From positions 1 to 64,000 of the forward strand of contig NZ_CP024201.1 in assembly GCF_002749615.1 (NCBI RefSeq): a stretch of DNA of 64,000 nucleotides, read 5' to 3'. This DNA is from Caulobacter mirabilis. Lineage in GTDB: Bacteria; Pseudomonadota; Alphaproteobacteria; Caulobacterales; Caulobacteraceae. Both the position numbers and the translations under genes were made by a program. Of the stretch, positions 1 through 8,727 are shown piece by piece (the stretch's first letter is position 1; each line of letters starts with the position of its first letter). The notes under the pieces are model-generated. The model was not told where the DNA came from. It ran no database searches and saw nothing but the letters and a program-made list of their open reading frames with translations.

Positions 1-1110
1 GATGTCGTTGTATTCCGGCGCCTGGGGCTCGACGCCGAAGGGCGTGCTCGGCGGTCGTTCAAAGAAGCGAGCATAGACAGGGTCGAAGCGCCGGAGCCCA
101 GCCGTGAAGCGGTCCGACACTTCCTCGACACTGGACGCCTTCCAACGGGCGCCAGTCAGCAGTTCGGCATGAAACGCCTCGGCCGACCCCTGGAAGCCGA
201 TCTCTCGACGCAGCGCCGCCAGGTCCCGATCGGCCTCCGCCACGGTTTCCAGCGTCCGAGCGTGGACATCGGAGGGGTCGAGATCCAGCGTGACGTTGGA
301 GCGGAGCAGGAACCGGTAGTAGTCCGCCCCTTCGGGAAGCCGCCACAGCCCGACCGCATCGTTCGTCCGGGGCAGGTAGTCGCTTCTGAGATAATCGGCC
401 AGGCGGCGAAGCGCAGGGACGACGCGGCCTTCGGTCAGCGCCCTCGCCGTGGCCTGGAATCGCGCCGCCGCCGCGGCCGGGATCTTTGAAAGACGCCCCG
501 TCGCGGGAACGAAGGCGTCGGCGGGCGCCGCCAAGATGCGATCGAGGTGACCGACCTCCGCTATGACGGTCTCCCGATGCGAGAGCACGCGTCTGCTCTC
601 CTGCCCCCGAACCTTGGTTTCCACCTGTCCGACGTAGGCGGGAAAGGCCTCCAGCCGGGCGAGATACTGGTCAAGATCGGCCGTCGTCTGGAGCGGGGCC
701 GTCGCAAGACGTCCTATCCCTATCTCGATCGCCGATCCGTCGGCGCTGAGCGGCGAGTCCAGCCAGTAGTAGCGATGGTGTCCGAGACTGGTTTCAAGCT
801 CCCAGAGCAGGACGCCGAGCGTGTCGCGGGCGTCGTCGTCCAGCGGCGCGCTCTTCAACGGCGAGAGACGGGCGATCCAGCGCCTGGCCTGCGCCGCGGC
901 CCGCTCCGACCCTTCGTAGGAAAGATCCGGAAACTCCTCGTCGGCCTTGCGATAGAGGATCGCGTTCGACCGGAGCCCCGGCGGGGTGCTCATGAACTCC
1001 GTGACGACCCCATCGAGCGTGTCGTCGGCGCGCGCCGCGACCGGCGTCCCGAGTCCTATGAGCCCAGCCGCACCCGCACACTGAATGAAACGACGACGCA
1101 CGATCCGCAT
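1..1110 (-). CDS. DUF885 family protein with Tat signal (3' end outside window)
   Basis: I translated this frame from ATG at 1110 to the window edge and found 370 codons without a stop; the C-terminus is missing. The N-terminus carries a twin-arginine signal (RRRFIQ, then a hydrophobic AGAAGLIGLG stretch and an Ala-rich region ending near residue 28), so export in folded form is likely. The helical body with an HHRYYWLDSPLS segment resembles DUF885 proteins, a family distantly related to zinc peptidases, but any metal motif would lie in the missing part. It follows the FKBP gene on the same strand after a hairpin. Function is unknown; the family call rests on recall of sequence style. Confidence 0.75.
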   Translation of the reverse strand, partial: MRIVRRRFIQCAGAAGLIGLGTPVAARADDTLDGVVTEFMSTPPGLRSNAILYRKADEEFPDLSYEGSERAAAQARRWIARLSPLKSAPLDDDARDTLGVLLWELETSLGHHRYYWLDSPLSADGSAIEIGIGRLATAPLQTTADLDQYLARLEAFPAYVGQVETKVRGQESRRVLSHRETVIAEVGHLDRILAAPADAFVPATGRLSKIPAAAAARFQATARALTEGRVVPALRRLADYLRSDYLPRTNDAVGLWRLPEGADYYRFLLRSNVTLDLDPSDVHARTLETVAEADRDLAALRREIGFQGSAEAFHAELLTGARWKASSVEEVSDRFTAGLRRFDPVYARFFERPPSTPFGVEPQAPEYNDI

Positions 1111-1158
1111 GACACCCCTCCAACCCATACGCTCCATTCGGACTGGAGGACGGTTGCG

Positions 1159-1196
1159 TGAACCTTGCGCGGAACAGCCTGCGCGAACAAGGTTCA
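1159..1196. repeat. Hairpin between FKBP and DUF885 genes
   Basis: TGAACCTTG at 1159-1167 pairs with CAAGGTTCA at 1188-1196, with additional CGCG/CGCG complementarity inside. It lies downstream of the FKBP gene and upstream of the DUF885 gene, both on the minus strand. There is no U-tract, so it could be an mRNA-stabilising or attenuating hairpin rather than a classical terminator. Confidence 0.4.
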
Positions 1197-1213
1197 TCAG
1201 GCGGAGTCGGCGC

Positions 1214-1723
1214 CTAGCCCAGCGCGGTCGTTCCCGCCGCCGGCAGGACGTCGACCAGCTCGATCTTGAAGATCAGCACGCTGTTGGGCGGAATCGGGCC
1301 GCCGCCCTGTGCGCCATAGCCCTGTTCAGGCGGCACATAGAGGATCCACTGATCGCCCGGCTTCATCTGCTGCAGGGCCTCGACCCAGGCCGGGATCAGG
1401 CCGCGCAACTGCATCACCGCCGGCGCGCCGCGCTGGTAGGAGCTGTCGAAGACCTCGCCAGAGATCAGCTTGCCTTCGTAATGGACCTTGATGTCGTCGG
1501 CGGGCTTCGGCGAGACGCCGGTTCCCGGCCCCTTGGCGATGATCTGGTAGAGCACGCCGGACGGCAGTTTCTGAACGCCCGGCTCCTTGGCCGTCTTCTC
1601 CATGAAGGCGGCGGCGGTCGCCGCATTGGCCTGGATCAAGGCCGGGTCGATCTCGGCCGGTCCGCGATTACAGGCGACCAGCGTCAGCCCGGCGAGGGCG
1701 ACGATAAGCGAGCGACGAAGCAT
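1214..1723 (-). CDS. FKBP-type peptidyl-prolyl isomerase, lipoprotein
   Basis: This 169-residue protein catalyses cis-trans isomerisation of Xaa-Pro bonds, probably in the periplasm. Residues 1-18 form a lipoprotein signal (LTLVAC, Cys18), so it should be membrane-anchored. The FKBP fold spans about residues 75-165, with the hallmark segments VHYEGKL, GEVFDSS, VEALQQMKPGD and PPEQGYG that make up the proline pocket. The region between the lipid anchor and FKBP core is short and helical. It is the last gene of a minus-strand run beginning with the acetyltransferase and threonine deaminase, 10 bases after the latter. It could be a general extracytoplasmic folding factor; no specific client is indicated. 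Confidence 0.93.
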   Translation of the reverse strand: MLRRSLIVALAGLTLVACNRGPAEIDPALIQANAATAAAFMEKTAKEPGVQKLPSGVLYQIIAKGPGTGVSPKPADDIKVHYEGKLISGEVFDSSYQRGAPAVMQLRGLIPAWVEALQQMKPGDQWILYVPPEQGYGAQGGGPIPPNSVLIFKIELVDVLPAAGTTALG

Positions 1724-1733
1724 CGATACTCTC

Positions 1734-2936
1734 CTAGACCGCCCGAGGCGGATATCCGCTGGCGCGCAGGGCGTCCATGATCTCCTGGGTGTGCTGGGCG
1801 TCGCGGGTCTCGATCATGATGTCGAACTCCGCGCCCTTGGCCGGCACGTCCAGGGCCAAGCGGTTGTGGGCCACCTCGATAATGTTGCCGCCATGCTCGC
1901 CGATGACGTGGCTGACCGTGGCCAACAGGCCCGGACGGTCGTCGCCGATGATGCGCAACGAGACCAGCCGTTGGGCGCGAACCAGCTCACGGGTCAGGAC
2001 GCTGGCCAGCAGGCGGGTGTCGATGTTGCCGCCGGTGACGATCAGGCCGACCTTCTTGCCGCGGAACCGCTCGGGATAGGCCAGCAGCGCCGCCAGCGAA
2101 GCCGCGCCGGCCCCCTCGACCACGGTCTTCTCGACATTGCAGTAGAGGCTGAGAGCCCGCTCGAAATAGGGCTCCTCGAGCAGCAGCACGTCCTCGATCA
2201 GCGGCCGGACGACGCCGTAGGTGACCTGGCCGACCTGTTTGACGGCGATGCCCTCGGCGATGGTCTGGCCGCCCGCCTGGGCGTTCATGCCGCGCATGCG
2301 GGCGGTGAAGGACGGATACATCGCCGGCTCGCAGCCGAAGATGCGGATATCCGGACGGATCGCCTTGGCCGCTACGGCGACGCCGCTGATCAGGCCGCCG
2401 CCGCCGATCGGCACCGGCAGGACTTCCAGGTCGGGCGCGTCTTCGAGCATCTCCAGGGCGATGGTGCCCTGGCCGGCCATGACGTCCAGGTCGTCGAACG
2501 GGTGGACAAAGGTCAGCTGCTGCTCCTCACGCAACTTCTGTGCGTGGGCGGCGGCGTCGTCATAGGTGTCGCCGTGGATGACCACATTGGCCCCGTGGGC
2601 CTGGGTGTGCTGCACCTTCACGAACGGCGTGCCCCGCGGCATCACGATCGTGACCGGCACGCCGAGGCGGGCGCCGTGATAGGCCAGCCCCTGGGCGTGG
2701 TTGCCGGCGCTGGCGGCGATGACGCCGCGGCGCCGCTCTTCCTCGGAAAGCAGCAGCAGCTTGTTCAGCGCGCCACGCTCCTTGTAGGCGGCGGTGAACT
2801 GCAGGTTCTCGAACTTGACCCATACCTCCGCGCCGGTGATTTCCGACAGCGTCCGCGAGTGGCGGCAGGGCGTGCGTTCGATGTGGCCAGCCAGCCGGCC
2901 GGCGGCGGCCTTGATGTCGTCGAGGGTCAGGGTCAT
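1734..2936 (-). CDS. ilvA: Threonine ammonia-lyase with C-terminal ACT domain
   Basis: PLP-dependent deamination of threonine to 2-oxobutanoate, the entry step of isoleucine synthesis or threonine breakdown. The 400-residue chain has the fold-type II PLP domain first: Lys52 in AAYKERGALNK is the Schiff-base lysine, SAGNHAQG binds substrate, and GGGGLISG holds the cofactor phosphate. A single ACT domain starts near residue 325 (LRIIGDDRPGLLA), which points to allosteric control by an amino acid. This one-ACT form is shorter than E. coli IlvA. A second, ACT-less dehydratase lies at 29547-30527. The biosynthetic or catabolic role cannot be decided from sequence alone, so the symbol is provisional. 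Confidence 0.9.
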   Translation of the reverse strand: MTLTLDDIKAAAGRLAGHIERTPCRHSRTLSEITGAEVWVKFENLQFTAAYKERGALNKLLLLSEEERRRGVIAASAGNHAQGLAYHGARLGVPVTIVMPRGTPFVKVQHTQAHGANVVIHGDTYDDAAAHAQKLREEQQLTFVHPFDDLDVMAGQGTIALEMLEDAPDLEVLPVPIGGGGLISGVAVAAKAIRPDIRIFGCEPAMYPSFTARMRGMNAQAGGQTIAEGIAVKQVGQVTYGVVRPLIEDVLLLEEPYFERALSLYCNVEKTVVEGAGAASLAALLAYPERFRGKKVGLIVTGGNIDTRLLASVLTRELVRAQRLVSLRIIGDDRPGLLATVSHVIGEHGGNIIEVAHNRLALDVPAKGAEFDIMIETRDAQHTQEIMDALRASGYPPRAV

Positions 2937-2965
2937 CGCAGGTTGCGGTTAAAGGGCCCGGCCCC

Positions 2966-4054
2966 TCACCGCAAGCCCCGCAACAGGTCCAGTCGGCGCA
3001 TCGCCTTCCCTGGCAGCTCCGAAACCCGGCCCAGAGGCAGCGCTTCGGCCGCCTGGCGCACGCCGTAGGCGGCCTGGCGGATCAGCGCCGAGGCCGACGG
3101 GTTGCCGACGAAGCCGTGCGAAACGCCGACCGTCTGGTTCGCCAGCTCGCGCTTGAATCGATAGTCCCCGGCGCCCAGGTCCAGACGATCGTAGGGGACG
3201 TCGTCCATCCAGCGCAGGATCGACTGGAACAGGATCATGCCCGGCGAATAGCGCTCGAACGCCGCCTCGTGGCCGATGATCCAGCTGTGCACCGTACGGC
3301 CGCCGTGGATGTCCAGTTGGGCGGCGGCCAGCTGGTCGCCGAAATGCAGGGTGAACAGCACTCCGCCGAAGTCGGGATCTCGGCTGGCGAACAGCCCCCG
3401 CACCAACCGCTGCGGCCAATCGGCGGAGAAGACGTCCGTCTGGCCCGTCGCCTTCCAGGCGGCGCGCTTCCACTCGACCAACCTGTCGAAATCGGCCTTG
3501 GATCGCGAGAAGGCGGTGAAGGTGACCGGGCCGACCTCGCGTTCGACCTTGCGCCGCTTCTTGTCGGTGTCCTTGAGGGCGGAGACGCCCGCCTCCCGCC
3601 GCTCGGCCTCATAGGCCGCGTAGCCGCAGGACACGTCGATGACACGGGACACGTCCGAACCGCGGACATGCGGGGCGAAAACCTGCTGATCCTGCAGCAT
3701 CTCGCTGAAATCGAGACGGCCGACGCCGAGCGCCGAGACCAGGGCGCGCGGATCGACCTCCAGGCCCGGTTCCGCGACCAGACCCTGGTAGTCGCACATC
3801 GGCGCGCCCGCCGGCATCGCCGAGAAGGCGCTGACGCGGGCGGCCAGAAAGCCCTTGGGGTCGTCCAGTCCGCCGATCACGGCCACGCGGACGCCGCGGT
3901 TGTCGGTCGGCGCGCCCTGCGCCTTGGCGACGGCGCGCGGCCAATGCGGCGAAAGGAACGGGCTCTCGAGCACCCGGTCAGCCGACTGCAGAGCCGTCCA
4001 ACGCGCGACGGCGTCGGCGGTCAGCTCCCACGGCCTGACGACCTCGATCTTCAC
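2966..4054 (-). CDS. CelD/BcsL-type GNAT acetyltransferase
   Basis: Cytoplasmic protein of 362 residues with an acyl-CoA N-acyltransferase fold of the CelD/BcsL class (PF13480-like). The typical core sits at about 170-320, with FTLHFGDQLAAAQLDI, HSWIIGHEAAFERYSPG and LDLGAGDYRFKREL. Such enzymes acylate sugars or precursors of exopolysaccharide; in Caulobacter the holdfast enzyme HfsK belongs to this class, and this gene could be an hfsK-like paralogue, but no polysaccharide genes adjoin it. I chose GTG at 4054, which has GGAG nine bases upstream; a TTG two codons earlier sits too close to that site. It precedes the threonine deaminase gene on the same strand by 29 bases. Confidence 0.8.
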   Translation of the reverse strand: MKIEVVRPWELTADAVARWTALQSADRVLESPFLSPHWPRAVAKAQGAPTDNRGVRVAVIGGLDDPKGFLAARVSAFSAMPAGAPMCDYQGLVAEPGLEVDPRALVSALGVGRLDFSEMLQDQQVFAPHVRGSDVSRVIDVSCGYAAYEAERREAGVSALKDTDKKRRKVEREVGPVTFTAFSRSKADFDRLVEWKRAAWKATGQTDVFSADWPQRLVRGLFASRDPDFGGVLFTLHFGDQLAAAQLDIHGGRTVHSWIIGHEAAFERYSPGMILFQSILRWMDDVPYDRLDLGAGDYRFKRELANQTVGVSHGFVGNPSASALIRQAAYGVRQAAEALPLGRVSELPGKAMRRLDLLRGLR

Positions 4055-4182
4055 GGACAAGCGCTCCCCGACGGCTGAGCCCAGCGAATCCTATGACACA
4101 AGCGTTGCGGGAGCGTTTAGGCAAGTGCTCGCAATCGACAGGCGTATCGGTACAGTCGCCGGATCATCTCGGGGGAACCATC

Positions 4183-5475
4183 ATGCGCCTGGTCGCCGTC
4201 GCCGCCTTCGCTGTCGCCATCGCCGCGGGAGGCGCCGCTGGGGCCCAGCCCGCGCCGCCCGCCCCCAAGAAGACCGTGGTCGTCACCGCCGCCCGGCTGC
4301 TCGACGTCTCGACCGGCCGCTATGTCGAGAACCCCGCCGTAGTCATCGTGGATGGCCGGATCACCGCGATCGGCTCCCTGGCCGCGATGACCCTGCAGCC
4401 GGGGTACGAGCACGTCGACCTGCCCGGCCAGACCCTGCTGCCAGGCCTGATCGACATGCACGTCCATCTCGACGCCAGCCCGCTGTACGGCGGCTACACG
4501 GGTCTGCGCTTCACCGACAGCTTCTGGGCCGTCGTCGGCGTCGCCCATGCGGCCCGCACCCTGGACGCCGGCTTCACCACCGTCCGCAACGTCGGCGCCG
4601 ACCGCTACAACGACGTGGCCCTGAAACAGGGGATCGAGGAAGGCTTCATCAAGGGCCCCCGGATCGTGCCGGCCGGCTACGCCATCGGCGCGACGGGCGG
4701 CCACTGCGACCAGACCTATTTCCCACCTTCGGTCGAAGCGGTCAGCCCGGCGGTCGCCGACGGCCCGGAAGAGGCGCGCCGCATGGTCCGCCAGATGCAC
4801 AAGTACGGAGCCAAGGCGATCAAGATCTGCGCCACGGGCGGGGTCTTCTCCAACGACGGCGTCGGGGTGCAGCAGATGACCGTCGAGGAGATCAAGGCGA
4901 TCACCGCCGAGGCCCATATGCAGGGTCTCAAGGTCGCCGCCCACGCCCACGGACCCGAGGGCATCCGCGCCGCCATCGCCGGCGGCGTCGACACCATCGA
5001 ACACGTCTCCCTGGTCGACGATCAGGGGATCAAGGACGCCCTGAAGGCCGGGACCTGGTTCTCGATGGACATCTACAACACCGACTACACCCAGGCCGAG
5101 GGCCGCAAGAACGGCGTCCGCGAGAGCGAAATCGAGAAGGATCGCGCCATCGGCGAGGCCCAGCGCCAGAACTTCTGCAAGGCGGTCAAGGCCGGGGTGA
5201 AGCAGGTCTACGGCACCGACGCCGGCGTGTATCCGCACGGCGACAACGCCAGGCAGTTCGCCGTGATGGTCCGCTATTGCGCCACCCCGCTTCAGGCGAT
5301 CCAGGCCGCGACGGTCAACGCGGCCGCGGCGCTGGGCCAGGTCGGCGACGTGGGCCAGGTCTCGGTCGGCCGCTACGGCGACCTGATCGCGGTGAAAGGC
5401 GATCCGCTGGCCGACGTCAGCGAACTGGAGCGGGTGACCTTCGTGATGAAGGGCGGCGAGGTGGTGCGGAAGTAG
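4183..5475 (+). CDS. Secreted metal-dependent amidohydrolase
   Basis: A 430-residue exported enzyme. Start ATG 4183 begins a clear signal peptide (MRLVAVAAFAVAIAAGGAAGAQ) and has a GGGGG ribosome site; an in-frame ATG 90 bases upstream would bury the signal. The amidohydrolase superfamily motifs are present: MHVHLD (first metal pair), AIKICATGG (possible bridging lysine), AHAHGPEG, TIEHVSLVD and GTDAGVYPHG (catalytic Asp). It resembles the imidazolonepropionase/Xaa-Pro dipeptidase-like branch that cleaves peptides or cyclic amides. It is divergent from the acetyltransferase gene and convergent with engB, separated from the latter by a long palindrome. The substrate is not predictable. Confidence 0.88.
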   Translation: MRLVAVAAFAVAIAAGGAAGAQPAPPAPKKTVVVTAARLLDVSTGRYVENPAVVIVDGRITAIGSLAAMTLQPGYEHVDLPGQTLLPGLIDMHVHLDASPLYGGYTGLRFTDSFWAVVGVAHAARTLDAGFTTVRNVGADRYNDVALKQGIEEGFIKGPRIVPAGYAIGATGGHCDQTYFPPSVEAVSPAVADGPEEARRMVRQMHKYGAKAIKICATGGVFSNDGVGVQQMTVEEIKAITAEAHMQGLKVAAHAHGPEGIRAAIAGGVDTIEHVSLVDDQGIKDALKAGTWFSMDIYNTDYTQAEGRKNGVRESEIEKDRAIGEAQRQNFCKAVKAGVKQVYGTDAGVYPHGDNARQFAVMVRYCATPLQAIQAATVNAAAALGQVGDVGQVSVGRYGDLIAVKGDPLADVSELERVTFVMKGGEVVRK

Positions 5476-5481
5476 GCGTAG

Positions 5482-5599
5482 TGCGTCCTTCGAGACGCTC
5501 GCTTGAGGCTCGCTCCTCAGGATGACGAATTCAGCAGATCGCCACCCACGTTCGTCATGGTGAGGAGCCGGGCCTCAGCCCGGCGTCTCGAACCACGCA
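5482..5599. repeat. Long imperfect palindrome between convergent genes (copy 1)
   Basis: The left arm 5482-5528 and right arm 5552-5599 are complementary over about 47 bases with a handful of mismatches and one indel; the shared blocks are TTCGAGACGC, TGAGGC, CTCCTCA and ATGACGA. A 23-base spacer separates them. It occupies almost all of the space between the convergent amidohydrolase and engB stops. The phrase of the type CTCCTCA..ATGACGA recalls intergenic repeats common in alphaproteobacterial genomes. It probably folds as a large hairpin that ends transcription from both sides. Confidence 0.8.
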
Positions 5600-5603
5600 A
5601 GGC

Positions 5604-6242
5604 CTAGACCTCGCAGGCGGCCTTCACCTCGGCGCGCAGATCCGGGATGCCGACGCCCTTCTCGGACGAGGTCGCCAGCACCCGCGGGAAGGAGGCGGGG
5701 CGCTTGCGGATCGCCTCGACCGTCTTGGCGACGACCTTCTCGATCTCGGCGGCCTTCAGCTTGTCGGCCTTGGTCAGGACGATCTGGTAGCTGACAGCGG
5801 CGAGATCCAGCGCGTCCAGCGCCTCCTTGTCGACGTCCTTGAGGCCGTGGCGCGCGTCGATCAGCAGATAGACCCGCTTCAGGTTCGGCCGACCGCGCAG
5901 ATAGGCCCGGCCCAGGTCCTGGAACTTGTTCGCCACCCCGCGCGACACCCGGGCGAAGCCGTAGCCGGGCAGGTCGACCAGCCGCAGCTTGTCGTCGAGA
6001 TTGAAGAAGTTGATCTCGCGGGTCCGCCCCGGCTCGTTCGAGGCCCGGGCCAGGTACTTCTGCCCGACCAGGGCGTTGATCAGGCTGGACTTGCCCACGT
6101 TCGAGCGGCCGGCGAAGGCCACCTCCGGCAGGTCCGGCGCGGGCAGCCCGTCCATCCGGACCGCCCCCATCATAAAGGCGACCGGATGGGCGAAGAGGAC
6201 GCGCGCGGCCTCGATCTCGTCCTGGTCGAAGACCTCGGTCAA
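5604..6242 (-). CDS. engB: Ribosome biogenesis GTP-binding protein EngB/YihA/YsxC
   Basis: Essential GTPase of 212 residues needed for large-subunit assembly. G motifs are all visible: G1 [10 protein letters not shown]2 region [12 protein letters not shown]3 DLPGYGFA and G4 TKAD, with the SSEKG G5 region near residue 190. The start is TTG at 6242, overlapping the yidC stop by four bases (TTGA), which implies translational coupling. The neighbourhood rpmH-rnpA-yidC-engB is a conserved alphaproteobacterial block linking ribosome, tRNA-processing and membrane-insertion functions. Length is normal for the family. Confidence 0.96.
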   Translation of the reverse strand: MTEVFDQDEIEAARVLFAHPVAFMMGAVRMDGLPAPDLPEVAFAGRSNVGKSSLINALVGQKYLARASNEPGRTREINFFNLDDKLRLVDLPGYGFARVSRGVANKFQDLGRAYLRGRPNLKRVYLLIDARHGLKDVDKEALDALDLAAVSYQIVLTKADKLKAAEIEKVVAKTVEAIRKRPASFPRVLATSSEKGVGIPDLRAEVKAACEV

Positions 6243-8026
6243 CCGATCGCCTTCCCCTCGCCGCGGATCTTGGCGAGGAAGTCGTCGATCGGGTTATCGA
6301 CCTTCAGACGGTGCATGATGATGTACTGCTGGAAGATCGAGAACACGTTCGAGAACGTCCAGTACAGCAGCAGGCCCGCCGGGAAGCCGGCCATGATGAA
6401 GGTGAACAGGATCGGCATCAGCTGGAAGATACGCTGCTGCATGGGATCGGGCGCCGGCGGGTTCATCGCCGTCGTCAGCCACATGGTGAAGCCGTAGAGC
6501 AGCGGCAGCGGGCCCAGGTGCACCAGGGCGTCGACGCCGCCGATGAACGGCGTCGCGGCGACGTTCCACGGGATCAGGCCGAACAGGTTCAGGATGGTGT
6601 GCGGATCCGGCGCCGACAGGTCCTGGATGTAGGCGATGAACGGCGCGTGCCGCATCTCGATGGTGACCGACAGCACCTTGTAGAAGGCCAGGAAGATCGG
6701 GATCTGCAGCAGGATCGGCAGACAGCCCGCGACCGGGTTGACCTTCTCGCGCTGGTACAGGGCCAGCGTCTCCTGCTGCATCTTGGCCGGGTCGTCCTTG
6801 TAGCGGGCCTTGAGCTCTTCCATCGGCTTCTGGAGCTTCTTCATCCGCGACATGGACTCGTAGCTCTTGTGCGCCAGCGGGAAGAGCAGCAGGCGCACCA
6901 GCAGGGTCACCGCCAGGATGGCGACGCCGAAGTTGCCGACCAGGCCGAAGATGTACTCCAGCGCCATGAAGAACGGCCGGGTGAAGAACCACAGCATCCC
7001 CCAGTCGACGGCCTTGTCGAAGTCGGGAATCCCGAGCGCCTTCTCGTAGCCCTGCAGGTCCTGGACGACCTTGGCGCCCGCGAACAGGCGGGTGGTCTCC
7101 GTGACGGTGGCGCCGGCCGCGATGGTGCGCGGCGCGCCAACGTAGTTGACGTCGTAGATGTCGACGTCCTGGCTCGGCGTGACGCGATAGGACGCGTTGA
7201 TCTTCTCGGACTGGTTCGGGACCAGGGCCGCCAGCCAGTATTTGTCGGTGACGCCCAGCCAGCCGCCCGTCGAGGCGAAAGTCTGGGAGGCCTTCTTCTT
7301 CCAGTCCTTGTATTTGCTGAGGCGCAGTTCGCGACCCTTGTCGCCGTCCGACAGGATGCCGACCGCGCCCTCATGGACGTTCTGGCCCTTGCCATGGTGC
7401 GGGGCCAGGCCCTGCCGCTGGACGGAGGCATAGGGCGCCAGGGTGATCGGAACGCCGCCGGCGTTGGTCACGGCGTCGTCGATCGTGAACATGAACTTGT
7501 CGTCGACCGAAACCTTGCGGGTGAAGGTCAGGCCGTTCGGCGCGGCGTAGGTCAGGGTGACCGGCTTGCCGGGAGCCAGCACGTCGCCGGCGGTCTTGGT
7601 CCACACGGTCTGCGCGCCCGGCAGGCCGGGGATGTTCTGACCGGTCCAGCCGAACTCGGCGAACCAGGCGTGCTCGGCGCCCTCGGGACGGAACAGCTCC
7701 ACCGGCGGCGAATTCTTGGCCAGGGTCTCGCGGTAACCCTTCAGGTACAGGTCGTCGATCCGCGCGCCCTGCAGGCGCAGCGAGCCGGACAGCGCCGGGG
7801 TGTCGACCGCCACGCGCGGGCTGGCCGCCTTGGCGACCTCACGCGTGACCACCTTGGGGACCATCGGCCCGGTCGGCGCCTGGGCCTGGGCGGCCGCGGC
7901 CTTCGCCCGGCTCTCCGCCGCCTTCTGGGCCTTCTGCGGCTCGAAGACGAAGAACTGGTAGCCGATCAGGATCAGCACGGCGATAGCGAAGAACGCGATC
8001 GTGTTGCGGGAGTCGTTCTGCTGCAT
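6239..8026 (-). CDS. yidC: Membrane protein insertase YidC
   Basis: Inner-membrane insertase of 595 residues, the Gram-negative type. It has an N-terminal transmembrane anchor (about residues 8-26), an Ala/Gln-rich linker, the large periplasmic beta domain (about 60-350), and the conserved YidC/Oxa1 core (about 365-575) with several membrane segments and the basic cytoplasmic hairpin containing [13 protein letters not shown]. It inserts or folds inner-membrane proteins with or without SecYEG. The ATG start lies nine bases after the rnpA stop. No yidD gene is found between rnpA and yidC, although that small gene occupies the slot in many bacteria. Confidence 0.98.
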   Translation of the reverse strand: MQQNDSRNTIAFFAIAVLILIGYQFFVFEPQKAQKAAESRAKAAAAQAQAPTGPMVPKVVTREVAKAASPRVAVDTPALSGSLRLQGARIDDLYLKGYRETLAKNSPPVELFRPEGAEHAWFAEFGWTGQNIPGLPGAQTVWTKTAGDVLAPGKPVTLTYAAPNGLTFTRKVSVDDKFMFTIDDAVTNAGGVPITLAPYASVQRQGLAPHHGKGQNVHEGAVGILSDGDKGRELRLSKYKDWKKKASQTFASTGGWLGVTDKYWLAALVPNQSEKINASYRVTPSQDVDIYDVNYVGAPRTIAAGATVTETTRLFAGAKVVQDLQGYEKALGIPDFDKAVDWGMLWFFTRPFFMALEYIFGLVGNFGVAILAVTLLVRLLLFPLAHKSYESMSRMKKLQKPMEELKARYKDDPAKMQQETLALYQREKVNPVAGCLPILLQIPIFLAFYKVLSVTIEMRHAPFIAYIQDLSAPDPHTILNLFGLIPWNVAATPFIGGVDALVHLGPLPLLYGFTMWLTTAMNPPAPDPMQQRIFQLMPILFTFIMAGFPAGLLLYWTFSNVFSIFQQYIIMHRLKVDNPIDDFLAKIRGEGKAIG

Positions 8027-8034
8027 GGAGCGGA

Positions 8035-8436
8035 CTAACCGGGGCGCGAGAGGTCGGACGGGGCGTCGGCGGACGCCGGGGCGGGGCCGGGATCGGCGGC
8101 GAGCCTTATCAGCGCGCTTTTCACATCGTCAAGGAGACGGTCCCACCCCCGCGTCGTCGTGCCGCCGCGGGCGATGAAGACGTAGTCGGAGCCAGGACGA
8201 CCGATCTGGGGGAGCAGGAGGCGCGCGGCCTCGCGCAGGCGGCGTTTGGCGCGGTTGCGATCGACGGCGCCGCCGATCTTCTTGGTCGCCGTGAAGCCGG
8301 CGCGGATAGCGGGATTGTCATCGGCGCGGTCGCGCCGTTGCACCACGACCGCGCCGCGGGCGCAGGAAGGCGCTTTGGCGGCCAGGAGAAACTCCGGCCG
8401 CCGCTTCAGTCGCTGGATGTCAGGCGTTGGCTGCAA
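8035..8436 (-). CDS. rnpA: Ribonuclease P protein component
   Basis: Basic 133-residue subunit that helps the RNase P RNA bind pre-tRNA 5' leaders. The family signature is present near residues 50-70 ([23 protein letters not shown], quoted in part: [13 protein letters not shown] is the RNR motif). The C-terminus is rich in Ala, Pro and Asp beyond the fold. The start appears to be TTG at 8436 preceded by GGGGCGGGA; no better ATG or GTG precedes the conserved RLKRRPEF segment. It follows rpmH by 52 bases on the same strand and leads to yidC. Confidence 0.95.
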   Translation of the reverse strand: MQPTPDIQRLKRRPEFLLAAKAPSCARGAVVVQRRDRADDNPAIRAGFTATKKIGGAVDRNRAKRRLREAARLLLPQIGRPGSDYVFIARGGTTTRGWDRLLDDVKSALIRLAADPGPAPASADAPSDLSRPG

Positions 8437-8488
8437 GTCGTCCCGCCCCTTCGTCGTGAGACGCAGATGGGGACGCGCGCGTCAGACG

Positions 8489-8626
8489 CTAGGCCGAGAG
8501 GCGCTTGCGGCCCTTGGCGCGACGACGCGCGATGATCTTGGCGCCGTTCTTGGTCGACATCCGCAGCCGGAAGCCGTGACGGCGCTTGCGCACGAGACGC
8601 GAGGGCTGAAAGGTCCGCTTGCTCAC
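8489..8626 (-). CDS. rpmH: 50S ribosomal protein L34
   Basis: Read directly from the bases: GTG at 8626, GGAG ribosome site just upstream, 45 codons and TAG at 8489-8491. The product begins [19 protein letters not shown] and ends [12 protein letters not shown], the standard L34 sequence and length. It is the first gene of the rpmH-rnpA-yidC-engB block. The GTG start is unusual for a highly expressed ribosomal gene but no ATG is available before the conserved N-terminus. Confidence 0.98.
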   Translation of the reverse strand: MSKRTFQPSRLVRKRRHGFRLRMSTKNGAKIIARRRAKGRKRLSA

Positions 8627-8727
8627 GGGAAAGCTCCAAGTTCAAAAATCGAGACGCGCCAGGCCCAGGCCCGTCGCGATGAGCGGGCGGAAATACGGGA
8701 AGGGACTTCGCGAGTCAAGCCAAGGCC

